Shown here: piece by piece, positions 1 through 8,410 of the stretch | How the letters are laid out: each line of letters starts with the position of its first letter | How positions within the stretch are numbered: the first letter of the stretch is position 1 | Virus record (IMG/VR): IMGVR_UViG_3300030104_004995 | Span: 1-30,155 of that record | DNA length: 30,155 nt | Source: a virus | Direction: 5' to 3' (one strand) | Made by a program: the position numbers and the translations under genes | The notes under the pieces: generated by a model | Database searches by the model: none | What the model was told of the DNA's origin: nothing | Seen by the model: the letters and a program-made list of their open reading frames with translations, nothing else

Positions 1-2130
1 ATTTATTCCAATATTACCACTAGCATTTATATACATTCTTGTATTATGAGTAGAGCCATCAGCAGTTGTTTGAAATGCTATTGTCCCCTCAGAAGAAGTA
101 CCACCTCTTGAAATCAGATTGGTAGTACCATCACTCATATTTAACTGGGCATATTGGTCTAGGGCATTTTGAGAACTACCACCTCTTGCAATCTTAATAC
201 CATCTGTAGCAGTACCTGCCCCTATTATAAATAAATTTGCATTTGTCGCTGTACCTGATGACTCAACTCCAATCATCATATTAGCATTACGAAACGAGTA
301 AATACCTGCACTAGTATAAAATTGCATTCCATTAGCATTATTGTAGCTATTAAAATATGCCCATCCATTGTCATCATAGCATCCAGTCAAAACATAATTA
401 TCACCAGAGCCGTGTATCTTTAATCTTTTATTTACTCCTTCAGAAGTTAATGGAGTACCACCCTGTATTAAGGCTCTTCCTTCGTCATCTATAGTAAGAC
501 CTGTATAGAGTTGATAAGCACTACCATTATGACCTTTTGTAATGAGACTTAAGTTTGTAGCATAAGCACCATCGTCTCCTGCTGTACATTTAACATATGC
601 ATTAGCACCATCGTGCCTTCTGTCAAATGTAAGTGAAACATCATTTCCTGCTGTGCCACTATCTTTGTGAATTATAAGACCAGTATTGACTCGTAAGCTA
701 GTACTGGTATCGTTCCCTGCTGTTCCTACCTGAAGACCATTAGTTGTGATTGCACCAGCAAAACTAACACTTCCATCGTGGTCAAATATGTGCTGGCTAC
801 TACCATCACTTAACTCAAATATTATGTCATCGCCAGCACTTGAGCCTTCGTGCTTTAATCTTAAACTACCACCAGTATTTTTTAATATGTATTGATTAGC
901 TGATGATTTATTCATTGATAAATTAGAAGCAAGCGTAAGAGCCCCTGCAAAAGTAGCAGTATTAAATTTTGAATTAGATTCTGGCTGTAAGTAATAGGAA
1001 TTATCTGCATTAAAATACAATGCTCCATTAGGTGATTTTCTTAAATCCCAATTCGCCCATTCTGCATCAAGGAACCCATAACCATTACCATCATAATACA
1101 GTTGGATTCCAAAATTGCCATTCATATCAGATATAAAAACACCTGCATACCCATCTGCAGAAGATTGGATCTCTAAGCCACCATTGTGCCCCATAAGTTT
1201 AGCTGAATTACCAGATGTATTAGTTTGTATATGACCAGCAAATGTAGCATTTTGGGAAGTGCCAAGATGTAATGCTTGTGTTGTGCTAGAGCCAGTATAA
1301 AAATATATTGCTTCATTATCTGAAAGGATCATTCTTACACCACCTGAACCTTTTAAATCTATCTGACCATCTGTAAATCCAAAGTAAGTTCCTGTATCTC
1401 CAACGTGCAGTATTTTATTAGTAATATTTAAACCATTTGTTGTTGTAGATCCAGTAACTGATAAATCATTTCCAATCCATAAATCAGCACTAGCAGACAA
1501 GTGCATTATTTTTGTTCCACCATCAATAGTTGCACTATCGTGCCACCATTCAAATGGATTAGTTGTTCCACCATTGGCATTTGAATCTGCAATAAAATGC
1601 ATAGTATCTGAATTGGTAGTAATTGCAGAATTAGTGCCACCTGCATTTATATTTAGATACGTTAATTCAAAAGTAGCGTTACTTCCATTTATTATAAGTT
1701 TATTTGTACCACTATCTCTAGCAATAAACCCTGCATCACCATCTGCAACAAGATAACCACTTGTGGAAAATACTTTTTCACCTGACTCAAAGTTTAATAC
1801 CTTTGAACCTAATGTTACATTACCAGCAAATGTAGCATCGTATGTGCTTGTGGCTGAAAATGTAAGGGCAGTTGCTCCACCACTTTGAATCCTTGTACCA
1901 GTCCCACTTTCTCCACCAAATACAGCATAGTTACTATTGTAAACTGCCATCCATTTGGTATCTCCATTGTACTTGCCAATGATCCCACCCCAATTATCAT
2001 CAGTAGGATTAATAATTAAAGATGAATTCTCCGTGCCACTATTGATAACCAATTGGCCTGACATTGTCCCACCAGAGCTATAGTCTGTAGACGCATCACC
2101 TGCCAGTAGAACTCGTTTCCAAGTAGCCAT
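1..2130 (-). CDS. tail fibre / tail-appendage protein, 3' end beyond window
   Basis: Reading the minus strand from the ATG at 2130 gives 710 codons with no stop down to base 1, so the gene runs off the left edge. It begins MATWKRVLLAGDAS and continues with Gly/Asn/Thr/Ser-rich, low-charge sequence. Short repeats of the type TFAGNVTLGS, FAG-NAT and GNDT recur every 40-60 residues, typical of beta-structured fibres or of phage proteins carrying repeated 'add layer, compare, display' segments. It shares its first five residues (MATWK) with the fibre-like protein encoded at 2463-3431, suggesting a common attachment segment. Its start overlaps the stop of the preceding gene as TAATG. It is the last visible gene of the late operon, where receptor-binding proteins are expected. 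Function is inferred from composition and position; no catalytic domain is visible. Confidence 0.75.
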   Translation of the reverse strand, partial: MATWKRVLLAGDASTDYSSGGTMSGQLVINSGTENSSLIINPTDDNWGGIIGKYNGDTKWMAVYNSNYAVFGGESGTGTRIQSGGATALTFSATSTYDATFAGNVTLGSKVLNFESGEKVFSTSGYLVADGDAGFIARDSGTNKLIINGSNATFELTYLNINAGGTNSAITTNSDTMHFIADSNANGGTTNPFEWWHDSATIDGGTKIMHLSASADLWIGNDLSVTGSTTTNGLNITNKILHVGDTGTYFGFTDGQIDLKGSGGVRMILSDNEAIYFYTGSSTTQALHLGTSQNATFAGHIQTNTSGNSAKLMGHNGGLEIQSSADGYAGVFISDMNGNFGIQLYYDGNGYGFLDAEWANWDLRKSPNGALYFNADNSYYLQPESNSKFNTATFAGALTLASNLSMNKSSANQYILKNTGGSLRLKHEGSSAGDDIIFELSDGSSQHIFDHDGSVSFAGAITTNGLQVGTAGNDTSTSLRVNTGLIIHKDSGTAGNDVSLTFDRRHDGANAYVKCTAGDDGAYATNLSLITKGHNGSAYQLYTGLTIDDEGRALIQGGTPLTSEGVNKRLKIHGSGDNYVLTGCYDDNGWAYFNSYNNANGMQFYTSAGIYSFRNANMMIGVESSGTATNANLFIIGAGTATDGIKIARGGSSQNALDQYAQLNMSDGTTNLISRGGTSSEGTIAFQTTADGSTHNTRMYINASGNIGIN

Positions 2131-2288
2131 TAGTTACCTGCTTCGTCTTTTGCTACTTGCTTTTCAAAAGCAGTGCTAAGTCGTTGTAATATCTTGGCTA
2201 CTCTTGGTGCGTCTTTGCCTTTAATACCCATAATTTCAATAGCTGTTTTTAAGATGTGTAATTCATCTGCTGATAGTTCAACTTTCAA
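2130..2288 (-). CDS. small helical protein, 52 aa, TTG start
   Basis: A TTG start preceded by AAGGA at good spacing opens a 52-residue frame beginning LKVELSADELHIL. It overlaps the last codons of the upstream gene and ends TAATG into the fibre gene. The protein is helical and charged (IMGIKGKDAPRVAKILQRL). Its layout resembles the neighbouring 61-residue protein (LLKLIMGSTFEGSELEIAHSVLTKI), so the two may be diverged copies or partners. Two small proteins placed directly before a large fibre gene could be fibre assembly chaperones; that is inference from position only. Confidence 0.6.
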   Translation of the reverse strand: MKVELSADELHILKTAIEIMGIKGKDAPRVAKILQRLSTAFEKQVAKDEAGN

Positions 2289-2463
2289 GGTTATCCTTAT
2301 GCATTTTTACAATTTTTGTTAATACAGAATGAGCTATCTCTAGCTCGCTTCCCTCAAAGGTAGAACCCATAATAAGCTTCAATAAAAAATCAGTATCCTT
2401 TACGGTTAATTTTTTAATTGGCTCATCACTTAATTGACTTAAGTCTGCAAATTTCTTTGTCAT
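2278..2463 (-). CDS. small helical protein of the tail region, 61 aa
   Basis: The frame starts MTKKFADLSQLSDEP, overlaps the stop of the fibre-like gene upstream (TAATG at 2463) and is overlapped by the next TTG-start gene. It is mostly helical, with a central hydrophobic stretch DFLLKLIMGSTFEG and a basic end. I do not recognise a family. Tight coupling on both sides supports it being a real gene of the tail operon, possibly an assembly helper working with the similar 52-residue protein downstream. Confidence 0.65.
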   Translation of the reverse strand: MTKKFADLSQLSDEPIKKLTVKDTDFLLKLIMGSTFEGSELEIAHSVLTKIVKMHKDNLES

Positions 2464-3431
2464 TAAGCAGTTCTAACATATAGTTTGTCATCGCCTGAGT
2501 CGAAATGGAATGACCCTACTCCACCTGCATTTCCTGTTGGAGCCGTACTATTACTTGAATGTTCCATAATAGCTATTGGAAAAGATCCTGCATTAGCTGT
2601 GTCTTCTACTTGCCATCCTGTTAATGCACCTGATTTATTCCAAGTAAGGTTAGCATAGTTAGCAATTGAACTTGAATCATTTCCTGAATCAGTTTGTATG
2701 CTAATCCCTGCTCCATCTGCTGTATTTACTGCTCCTGCATCATCAGTATGAGTAGCTTTATTTAACAGAATATTTTTATCCTTTACTTCTAAATTTGTTG
2801 TAGCTACTGATGTGGTAGTTCCATTTACTGTTAGAGTACCTGCTATTGTAACATTATTATCAAATGTAGCTGTGCTTGTAACATCTAGTGTACCTGCAAC
2901 ATCTATGTTATCAGCAAGCTTTGAACCATCAACTGCATTATCTGCAATGTGAGCTGTATCTATAGAACCATCTACATAGTGTTCGCTATCTATTTGATCA
3001 TCTCCAATCAAAGCATTTGTAATAGCATTATCTGCTATCATAGCAGTTGCTACTTGAACTTCTGCTACAATACTATTAGAACTCGAACTACCTAATACTC
3101 TATTTGCAGTAGCTATATTTTGAATTTTTCCATAAGTGACTGCATCGTTAACTAAGGTTGTAGTTCCATCTCTACCCATTGTAATAGCACCACTAATGGA
3201 CTGCTCTGCTTTTTCTCCTGTAGAACCACCTATCCAGATATGTTTATCTGTAAGGGTCTTATCACCCTGTGCAGATTGATTATCTACATAAGCAGTTGTT
3301 GCTACCTTAGTTGAATTATCACTAGCTGATTGGGTAGTAGCTGTTGAGCTACCCAGCTCTGCCGTTGTTAATGTCTTATTTGTTAGAGTCTGCGTTGAAC
3401 TGACATCAACTAACTCTTTCCACGTTGCCAT
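2463..3431 (-). CDS. tail fibre-like structural protein, 322 aa
   Basis: It begins MATWKELVDVSSTQTLTNKTL, the N-terminal 'TQTLTNKTLT' pattern common in marine phage tail or appendage proteins. It is rich in Thr, Ser, Asp and Asn. In the middle it has short repeats of the form ADNAI / GDDQI / DGSI / ADNAV / ADNI (about residues 130-175), followed by AGTLDVT / NVTIAGTLTVNGTTT repeats, consistent with a beta-helical or beta-prism shaft. The C-terminal part (GSFHFDSGDDKLYVRTA) looks like a globular tip. An SD-like AGGAG precedes the start. It probably forms part of the tail fibre or spike with the larger protein encoded next; the exact role is inferred. Confidence 0.7.
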   Translation of the reverse strand: MATWKELVDVSSTQTLTNKTLTTAELGSSTATTQSASDNSTKVATTAYVDNQSAQGDKTLTDKHIWIGGSTGEKAEQSISGAITMGRDGTTTLVNDAVTYGKIQNIATANRVLGSSSSNSIVAEVQVATAMIADNAITNALIGDDQIDSEHYVDGSIDTAHIADNAVDGSKLADNIDVAGTLDVTSTATFDNNVTIAGTLTVNGTTTSVATTNLEVKDKNILLNKATHTDDAGAVNTADGAGISIQTDSGNDSSSIANYANLTWNKSGALTGWQVEDTANAGSFPIAIMEHSSNSTAPTGNAGGVGSFHFDSGDDKLYVRTA

Positions 3432-3442
3432 TTGTTACTCCT

Positions 3443-3703
3443 TTATTTAGCTATGTACAAAGCACCGTTAATGAAAGCTAGATCTCCTTTTGCTGGAGAT
3501 GAAGGTGCTGATGTTTGTTCTTTTAAATTTAATGTTCCGTCTACTTGAAGAGTGTTGGTGCTCATCCATAAAGGGCTACCTGTACCAGCCCCATCAAATA
3601 GCCTTTTATTAGAAGAGGTCAATCCCTCTCCTTGAGTGCTACCTAATATTGTAAGAACATCTTGGTATGTATCTGCTACTCGTTTTCCTTGTAAACCTGC
3701 CAT
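3443..3703 (-). CDS. small tail-region structural protein, 86 aa
   Basis: Starts MAGLQGKRVADTYQDVLTI and ends in a compact segment PAKGDLAFINGALYIAK. Sequences of this type (short N-terminal anchor, then 'W-x-STNTLQVDGTLNLKEQ') occur at the front of phage fibre proteins, where they attach the fibre to the tail or collar. Here the segment is a free-standing gene. It overlaps its upstream neighbour (TAATG-type junction at 3703) and precedes the 322-residue fibre-like gene by 11 bases. It may be a fibre anchor or neck protein; family assignment is uncertain. Confidence 0.6.
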   Translation of the reverse strand: MAGLQGKRVADTYQDVLTILGSTQGEGLTSSNKRLFDGAGTGSPLWMSTNTLQVDGTLNLKEQTSAPSSPAKGDLAFINGALYIAK

Positions 3704-3960
3704 TATATACTCGTCATTGTTACTTTATTTGGATTTGTTAATTCTGACCTTGTTGAAGGTAAGCTAGGAATTGACAATCTTGTGACTGTAGGCGTAGGTG
3801 CTCGTAAAATAGACTGCACCTGTTTTATTGCATACATATTGATCAACCCTATACCTACTTCCCAATTTTCCATAGATGCTTCCCAATTATTAGTGGATTC
3901 ATCCCAATTTTTATTTCCATATGTACTTTCTACTCTTGCCTTGTTTGGAATTTCTGGCAT
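3703..3960 (-). CDS. small tail/connector-region protein with evenly spaced Trp, 85 aa
   Basis: Begins MPEIPNKARVESTYGNKNW and has three Trp residues at positions 19, 26 and 33, each preceded by Asn and followed by Asp or Glu, so an N-W-(D/E) unit recurs every seven residues. A short helix (INMYAIKQVQSILRA) and a Pro/Ser/Thr-rich end follow. It overlaps both neighbours. I do not recognise a characterised family. Its place between connector and fibre genes suggests a minor virion component. Confidence 0.55.
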   Translation of the reverse strand: MPEIPNKARVESTYGNKNWDESTNNWEASMENWEVGIGLINMYAIKQVQSILRAPTPTVTRLSIPSLPSTRSELTNPNKVTMTSI

Positions 3961-4325
3961 TAGAATGCGTGCCCTGCTATGCGATGAGGACTGCCATCAA
4001 TATTCTTGTTACCTGCTTTCTTTGCCTCTGCTACCATTTCATCAAATTGCATTTTAAAATATTGAGCCATTTGAAGAGATTCAGGTTTTCTTTCATATCC
4101 CTGTTGAATAACCCTGTACGCAAGAGCTTCGTGAAACTCATCTGGTATAATTGGAGACTCTAACATCCCTATTCCAGAAGAAGTTGTATCCTCTGCTAAG
4201 AAGGGTTCATCTTCTTTTACGCAGAACATTGTAACAGTCTTTACTTCACTAGGACTGGTAAAATTTTCATTATCTGAAGTATCTGCAATCGCAATTGCCT
4301 CTCTGTCAATCCAATATATCTTCAC
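3960..4325 (-). CDS. putative head-tail connector component, C-terminal-like half, 121 aa
   Basis: GTG start coupled to the previous stop (GTGA). The sequence runs from a beta-rich part (KIYWIDREAIAIADTS, VKTVTMFCVKEDEPF) into helices (IPDEFHEALAYRVIQQGYER, LQMAQYFKMQFDEMVAEAKK). This order resembles the second half of the small adaptor/connector proteins that sit under the portal in P22-like and SU10-like phages. The preceding 87-residue protein looks like the first half, so the adaptor may be encoded as two polypeptides here. This is inference from pattern and position, not a firm family match. Confidence 0.5.
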   Translation of the reverse strand: MKIYWIDREAIAIADTSDNENFTSPSEVKTVTMFCVKEDEPFLAEDTTSSGIGMLESPIIPDEFHEALAYRVIQQGYERKPESLQMAQYFKMQFDEMVAEAKKAGNKNIDGSPHRIAGHAF

Positions 4326-4585
4326 GTTAGATCTCTCTTATTAGGTTTACCTATCAACCTGCTGATCTTTTCCCCATCATAATCCACAGATTCTATCTCA
4401 ATGATCTTTGAGTCTAATCCGTAGTACCTTGTACCTATTTCTGTATCGAATTGGAATGCACCTTTTAATACTCTGGATTTTCTACAAAATTCTTTCATTG
4501 CATTATTCAGCCTAAGACGTATCTCGCCTTCCTTCATATCAGGATGATGCAGTCTGATCAATTCGTGTAATTGTTGCTGTGTCAT
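4322..4585 (-). CDS. putative head-tail connector component, N-terminal-like half, 87 aa
   Basis: MTQQQLHELIRLHHPDMKEGEIRLRLNNAMKEFCRKS is an N-terminal helical region of the kind seen at the start of connector/adaptor proteins, followed by a short beta segment (YYGLDSKIIEIESVDYDGEKI). It overlaps the upstream gene by four bases and the downstream gene by GTGA. Together with the next gene it spans a length and secondary-structure order compatible with a single adaptor protein. The two frames are separated by a clean stop/start coupling rather than a slippery site. Confidence 0.5.
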   Translation of the reverse strand: MTQQQLHELIRLHHPDMKEGEIRLRLNNAMKEFCRKSRVLKGAFQFDTEIGTRYYGLDSKIIEIESVDYDGEKISRLIGKPNKRDLT

Positions 4586-5187
4586 TTCATACCTGTAAGT
4601 CTTTGTATTTCTGCTTGATACATTCCCATAATAGTATCCAATTGATTTTTAATAGCAGTAGATAGTTCCACATCTTCTTTGTCATTTATTGTATCATTTA
4701 ATTCTTTTGCTAAATACTTAACACACGCCCCAAGAACTACTGCATATTCTGCAGTTTCTGGGTAGCCTGTTATACTAGCATCACCGTGTGCAACTGTAGG
4801 GTAATCAATAAACTTGAATGTTCCTTTTGCACTACCTGAAGGGTCAGGTTTTAAAAAAATCTTATCTGCATCATAGTAATAGACTGGAGTACGTTCCCCT
4901 GCAAAATGAATAGAATTGGAATCTGATACTTGGTTACTTAAGCCAAAAGGAACTTCTTGAGCTGAATATCCTTTGCGTACCAATGCTAGTATTCTTTTAT
5001 TTAACGTACTGTATCCATCAGCATTAGTTATTTGAGCTTGCTGTGCATATCGAATAATTTCTGTTTCAGGAAGTATTTGTAAAACCTCTCCTGCAGTAGC
5101 AGTCAAATAATCATTCAGATATGTTGTAGCTATATCTTCTGAACCTGCTTTCAGTAACCCTTCTATTCTTGTTTTAAATGTTGCCAT
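4582..5187 (-). CDS. putative virion structural / head-completion protein, 201 aa
   Basis: Begins MATFKTRIEGLLKAGSEDIATTYLNDYLTATAGEVLQIL; the second half has beta strands around RTPVYYYDADKIFLKPDP and a C-terminal helical region ending in YQAEIQRLTGMK. It lies directly after the major capsid gene and before the connector genes, where head-completion and gp4/gp10-type tail-tube proteins are usual. A GTGAGGA Shine-Dalgarno sequence precedes its ATG, next to a hairpin at 5201-5229. The broad call of structural protein is well supported; the specific role is not. Confidence 0.6.
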   Translation of the reverse strand: MATFKTRIEGLLKAGSEDIATTYLNDYLTATAGEVLQILPETEIIRYAQQAQITNADGYSTLNKRILALVRKGYSAQEVPFGLSNQVSDSNSIHFAGERTPVYYYDADKIFLKPDPSGSAKGTFKFIDYPTVAHGDASITGYPETAEYAVVLGACVKYLAKELNDTINDKEDVELSTAIKNQLDTIMGMYQAEIQRLTGMK

Positions 5188-5200
5188 CTATTCCTCACGA

Positions 5201-5229
5201 GTGAGGGAGCCTGTTATTGACTCCCTCAC
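5201..5229 (-). promoter_or_regulatory. hairpin between capsid gene and next gene
   Basis: A perfect nine-base stem (GTGAGGGAG / CTCCCTCAC, 11-nt loop) sits in the gap downstream of the capsid gene. On the minus strand it is followed by the Shine-Dalgarno sequence of the next gene instead of a T-run. It could stabilise the 3' end of the abundant capsid message or partly reduce read-through; it is not a typical intrinsic terminator. Confidence 0.5.
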
Positions 5230-5244
5230 ATTTAGTCACTAAGG

Positions 5245-6561
5245 TTAAGCTGTTATCTTGAACAACTTATGCGATTCAATTAACTGTAATCCAAGTCCTT
5301 CATCAGACATATACTGATCTTTCACACCATCAAAAGCATTATCTTGCTTAATGTTAGCTTGATAGACCATAGGTCTGTACTGGGCGTGGAATAAGTTCTC
5401 GTCACTTACTACAACCATATACTTGTTATAAGGCCCACGTAACGCTGGAGTTGGTATCAACTGCAACATACCGTGAGGTGTTTCAAGTACTCTGTAGTTA
5501 AATCCGAGAGCATCACGTTTCATATCACCAATGTTAACTGTCCAACCTGAATTGGAAGCCATAACATTAGACCCACTAGCACTAGCTAGTTTTGACCAAT
5601 AACCTAAAGCACCAGCTCCACAGAAAGCACGTTTCACACCTGCTTCTGGGACATACTGAAATACTTTTTCCATATCATCTACAAAGTCGCCATAAGCATA
5701 GCTACTGGCAACTGTAAAGATATTTTGATCATCACCTGAAGATGCACCGTAATCTTCGATAGCAGGTATTAATCCGTAAGTTGTACGAACAATATTGCCA
5801 TCAGCATCAGTACGTCCATTATCAGCGAAAGAATCAGCAGTACCTGAAAGACCAGTTCCACCAATTCTCTTACCAAATAAGAACGCTTTTTCTTTTTGCA
5901 TTTTGTGCTCTTCAGCTTTCATTTTACGTAGCCTTGCAAGTTCACTTGACTCACCACGTAAAACAGAAGCCTCTAAAGTACCTGTAATCTGCAATGGTGT
6001 CTTAAAGATCTGAGTAGAATTCCATACTGTGGAAAGCTCATCACTCCAAGCATCTGGAGATGAAGAACCTTCACCACGTGCATTACCAATCACGATACAT
6101 ACATCGTTATCAGCAAGAGCTTGTGTTCCTGATTTTAGATGCTTCAGCGTAATTTCACCATTACTTGCAACTGCAGATACAAGAGCTACAGTTTTGTAAG
6201 TACTTTTTGCTGAATTCCATATTTCTACTTCTAGACCTACATAAGATGAATCTGCAGAACTAGCAAGTCCTACAATTCCATCAATAGGAATTCCTGGTAA
6301 CCCTGTGTCATTATTAGGTAGGGTTCCAGGTGTTCCTTTGTTTATTGAAAACTCTTGTTTAACCCAAGGATTGCGATGTTCAAACATTTTAAAAATAGGA
6401 TCTGGCACATCACGAGTTTCACGGTTAGAAACAAGAGTCGTAAATGGTGCTACGTCAGTCCAAAGTTCTTTAGTGACCTGTGGATCAACGTAGAAATCTC
6501 GTCTGTCTGTATACAGTACAGATGAGGCACCGCCATTATATAGCTGTTTTTCTGTTGCCAT
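5245..6561 (-). CDS. major capsid protein (HK97 fold, SU10/DUF5309-like)
   Basis: At 438 residues the length suits a major capsid protein, and it follows terminase, portal and scaffold genes. The N-terminal region (DPQVTKELWTDVAPFTTLVS) matches the start of phage capsid subunits. The segment KMKAEEHKMQKEKAFLFGKRIGG (about residues 215-237) is the lysine-rich 'EKAFLFG' helix region of the SU10/DUF5309-type capsid family, and the C-terminal domain carries ENLFHAQYRPMVYQANIKQDN. The start is clear: the strong leader GATTGGAGTCACAAAATG lies just upstream. A hairpin follows the gene. The product would form the icosahedral shell around the 279-residue scaffold. The capsid role is strong; the subfamily is from memory of motifs. 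Confidence 0.85.
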   Translation of the reverse strand: MATEKQLYNGGASSVLYTDRRDFYVDPQVTKELWTDVAPFTTLVSNRETRDVPDPIFKMFEHRNPWVKQEFSINKGTPGTLPNNDTGLPGIPIDGIVGLASSADSSYVGLEVEIWNSAKSTYKTVALVSAVASNGEITLKHLKSGTQALADNDVCIVIGNARGEGSSSPDAWSDELSTVWNSTQIFKTPLQITGTLEASVLRGESSELARLRKMKAEEHKMQKEKAFLFGKRIGGTGLSGTADSFADNGRTDADGNIVRTTYGLIPAIEDYGASSGDDQNIFTVASSYAYGDFVDDMEKVFQYVPEAGVKRAFCGAGALGYWSKLASASGSNVMASNSGWTVNIGDMKRDALGFNYRVLETPHGMLQLIPTPALRGPYNKYMVVVSDENLFHAQYRPMVYQANIKQDNAFDGVKDQYMSDEGLGLQLIESHKLFKITA

Positions 6562-6588
6562 TTTGTGACTCCAATCATCATTTTATTA

Positions 6589-7428
6589 TTATTTAATCCT
6601 GCCAAGTAATGCATCACTAAACAGTTGCTCATCAGTTCGAGGTTGCTCTGCTTTTCCACTCTGCACTACGGCAGTTTTAGGAACAGATAAACGCTCTGCT
6701 TCATTTTGCATCTGTTGTGTTCTTTGTTGCACTTGTTGGTTAGGATTGCTTCTTAACTCGAATAGTTTAGCTAAATTATCGAGAGTAAGATTATCAGGGT
6801 TACTTGCCCATTGCACAAATTGAGAAGATTTATTCTGATCCCAACCATAGGTGCTTGTAGCGTGGCTATAAGCTTGTTGTCTCATCATACCATCTCTCTG
6901 TTGTGCCATTTCAGTCTCATATGCTTGTTGCATTTCTGCTTCTCGCATTTGATCTTTTTCTTGCAAGTATCCCATATAATTATCTCGATACTCTTCTTTA
7001 GCCAACCGATACTTAAACGATGCCGAATCTGGATCGCTATAAGCATCAATCTCGTTATAATTAACTGGTCTATCAGGTGCTGTTGGCTCCTTCAATGAAG
7101 GCTCTTGCAATCCTTGATCAGGGTATGCTTGAGGTTGTCCATTGGAGGGATCAGCATTCTGTCCTTGAGTTCGGTAGTAATCCACCTCTTGTCTCAACGC
7201 ATTCAGCTCTCCCTTGGCTTTGTCTGCCTGTGACTGCCAGTACTCGAAACGAGTTTGGTCATCTTTTGGCGAAGCGACCTGCTCGCTGGGTTCAGCAATT
7301 GGTTCCATTCCTACACTTGGTGCAGGAGCTTCTTCTGCAACTAACGCAGGATTCTCAGTAGGAATCCCTGCATTCTCTACAGGAGGTTGGTCAGCATTGC
7401 GTACTTCCAAAATTTGTTCTTGTTCCAT
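6589..7428 (-). CDS. scaffolding protein
   Basis: A 279-residue hydrophilic protein rich in Glu, Gln, Ala, Pro and Asp. It has a disordered N-terminal part, a long Gln-rich helical middle (EKDQMREAEMQQAYETEMAQ, RSNPNQQVQQRTQQMQNEAE) and a short basic C-terminus (ALLGRIK). This composition, and its place directly before the major capsid gene and after the portal, are those of phage scaffolding proteins, which template procapsid assembly and leave before DNA packaging. Scaffolds diverge quickly, so the call rests on composition and gene order. No protease domain is visible. Confidence 0.7.
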   Translation of the reverse strand: MEQEQILEVRNADQPPVENAGIPTENPALVAEEAPAPSVGMEPIAEPSEQVASPKDDQTRFEYWQSQADKAKGELNALRQEVDYYRTQGQNADPSNGQPQAYPDQGLQEPSLKEPTAPDRPVNYNEIDAYSDPDSASFKYRLAKEEYRDNYMGYLQEKDQMREAEMQQAYETEMAQQRDGMMRQQAYSHATSTYGWDQNKSSQFVQWASNPDNLTLDNLAKLFELRSNPNQQVQQRTQQMQNEAERLSVPKTAVVQSGKAEQPRTDEQLFSDALLGRIK

Positions 7429-7480
7429 TTATGTTTCCTTTACGATTTGGTATTTACCAGCAACCGTGTTCTTCAATTCT

Positions 7481-8410
7481 TTATTTATAAGGGTCAAATA
7501 CTTCCCCACTTTCAAAATCATACTGTAGTGGATTTGTCATATTACTTAATTCATCTGTTCCCCACATTACTGTTTGTACAGGGTCATTAGCAGGATTGCC
7601 TATAGTTTCTTGTATGTTGTCAGTTTCAGACTTTACAATATTAAATGGATCCCATTTTTTAGGAGGAACAAATACTCTTGAGCTGTCAGTATGATCAGCA
7701 AGTTTAGCATCTCTATAAGTATAGTTAACTGGCTCCAAAGCTTCTCCAGTATCTTCAACGCCTTGTCCAAATTGACCTCTATAATTATCCATAGCTGATG
7801 CTGTTAATGGCCCCATCTTTCCATCTATTTTTAGCATATTTCCTTCTTTATCTCTAAAGCCTAGACTGTTTAATGTAGTTTGCATACTCTTAACGCCTTC
7901 AGCATTTAATTTTGATGGATCTTTCATCATACGATCTAACAACAGCCTTTGTTGAACGCCATCTAGATTACCCTTATCAACACTACTTGACATATTAGAT
8001 TCTGAATTAGATGCATCTACATACGTAGGATTAGCAAATCTATCCATTCCATAATCACCGTGTCTTCCTTGTGCCATTAAACCTTCCTGTCTTGCCATCT
8101 CATCAGGATCCATTGCCATTCCTTGTAATAATTTTTCTCCTTGTGGAGTTAGCATACCAGCATCTCTTTGAGCCATTGCTTGCTGTAATGGAGAACTTCC
8201 AAATGCTTGTCTACCTGCATTAGGATTAGTTACTACATTTTTAAATGCAGAGAATCTATCTCCCATATTTTCTCTCATACCTCCAAGCCTATCTCGTAAG
8301 CCACCTACAAATTGATTTACTTTTTGACGGCTATCTCCACTTGCTCTAGATTGATTCATCCTTGCTTGTCTAGCTCTTTCTTCCTGTATTTCTCTAAAAC
8401 GTGACATCAT
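7481..8410 (-). CDS. virion protein with peptidoglycan-binding-like domain, 309 aa
   Basis: The start (ATGATG) overlaps the portal stop. The first 130 residues are Arg/Gln/Met/Gly-rich and probably flexible. Residues about 170-212 (EGVKSMQTTLNSLGF ... IDGKMGPLTASAMDNYR) match the PG_binding_1 repeat: helix, 'LG', 'DG-x-x-G-x-x-T', helix. This domain usually anchors proteins to peptidoglycan or related glycans. The position between portal and scaffold suggests a head-internal or ejected protein that could engage the cell wall when DNA is delivered. No hydrolase motif is visible, so I infer binding and not cleavage. Confidence 0.6.
   Translation of the reverse strand: MMSRFREIQEERARQARMNQSRASGDSRQKVNQFVGGLRDRLGGMRENMGDRFSAFKNVVTNPNAGRQAFGSSPLQQAMAQRDAGMLTPQGEKLLQGMAMDPDEMARQEGLMAQGRHGDYGMDRFANPTYVDASNSESNMSSSVDKGNLDGVQQRLLLDRMMKDPSKLNAEGVKSMQTTLNSLGFRDKEGNMLKIDGKMGPLTASAMDNYRGQFGQGVEDTGEALEPVNYTYRDAKLADHTDSSRVFVPPKKWDPFNIVKSETDNIQETIGNPANDPVQTVMWGTDELSNMTNPLQYDFESGEVFDPYK

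Noticed and set aside
3782-4163. Two plus-strand frames of 80-91 residues opposite the connector genes
   Set aside because: They are antisense shadows of tightly packed minus-strand genes, without ribosome-binding sites.
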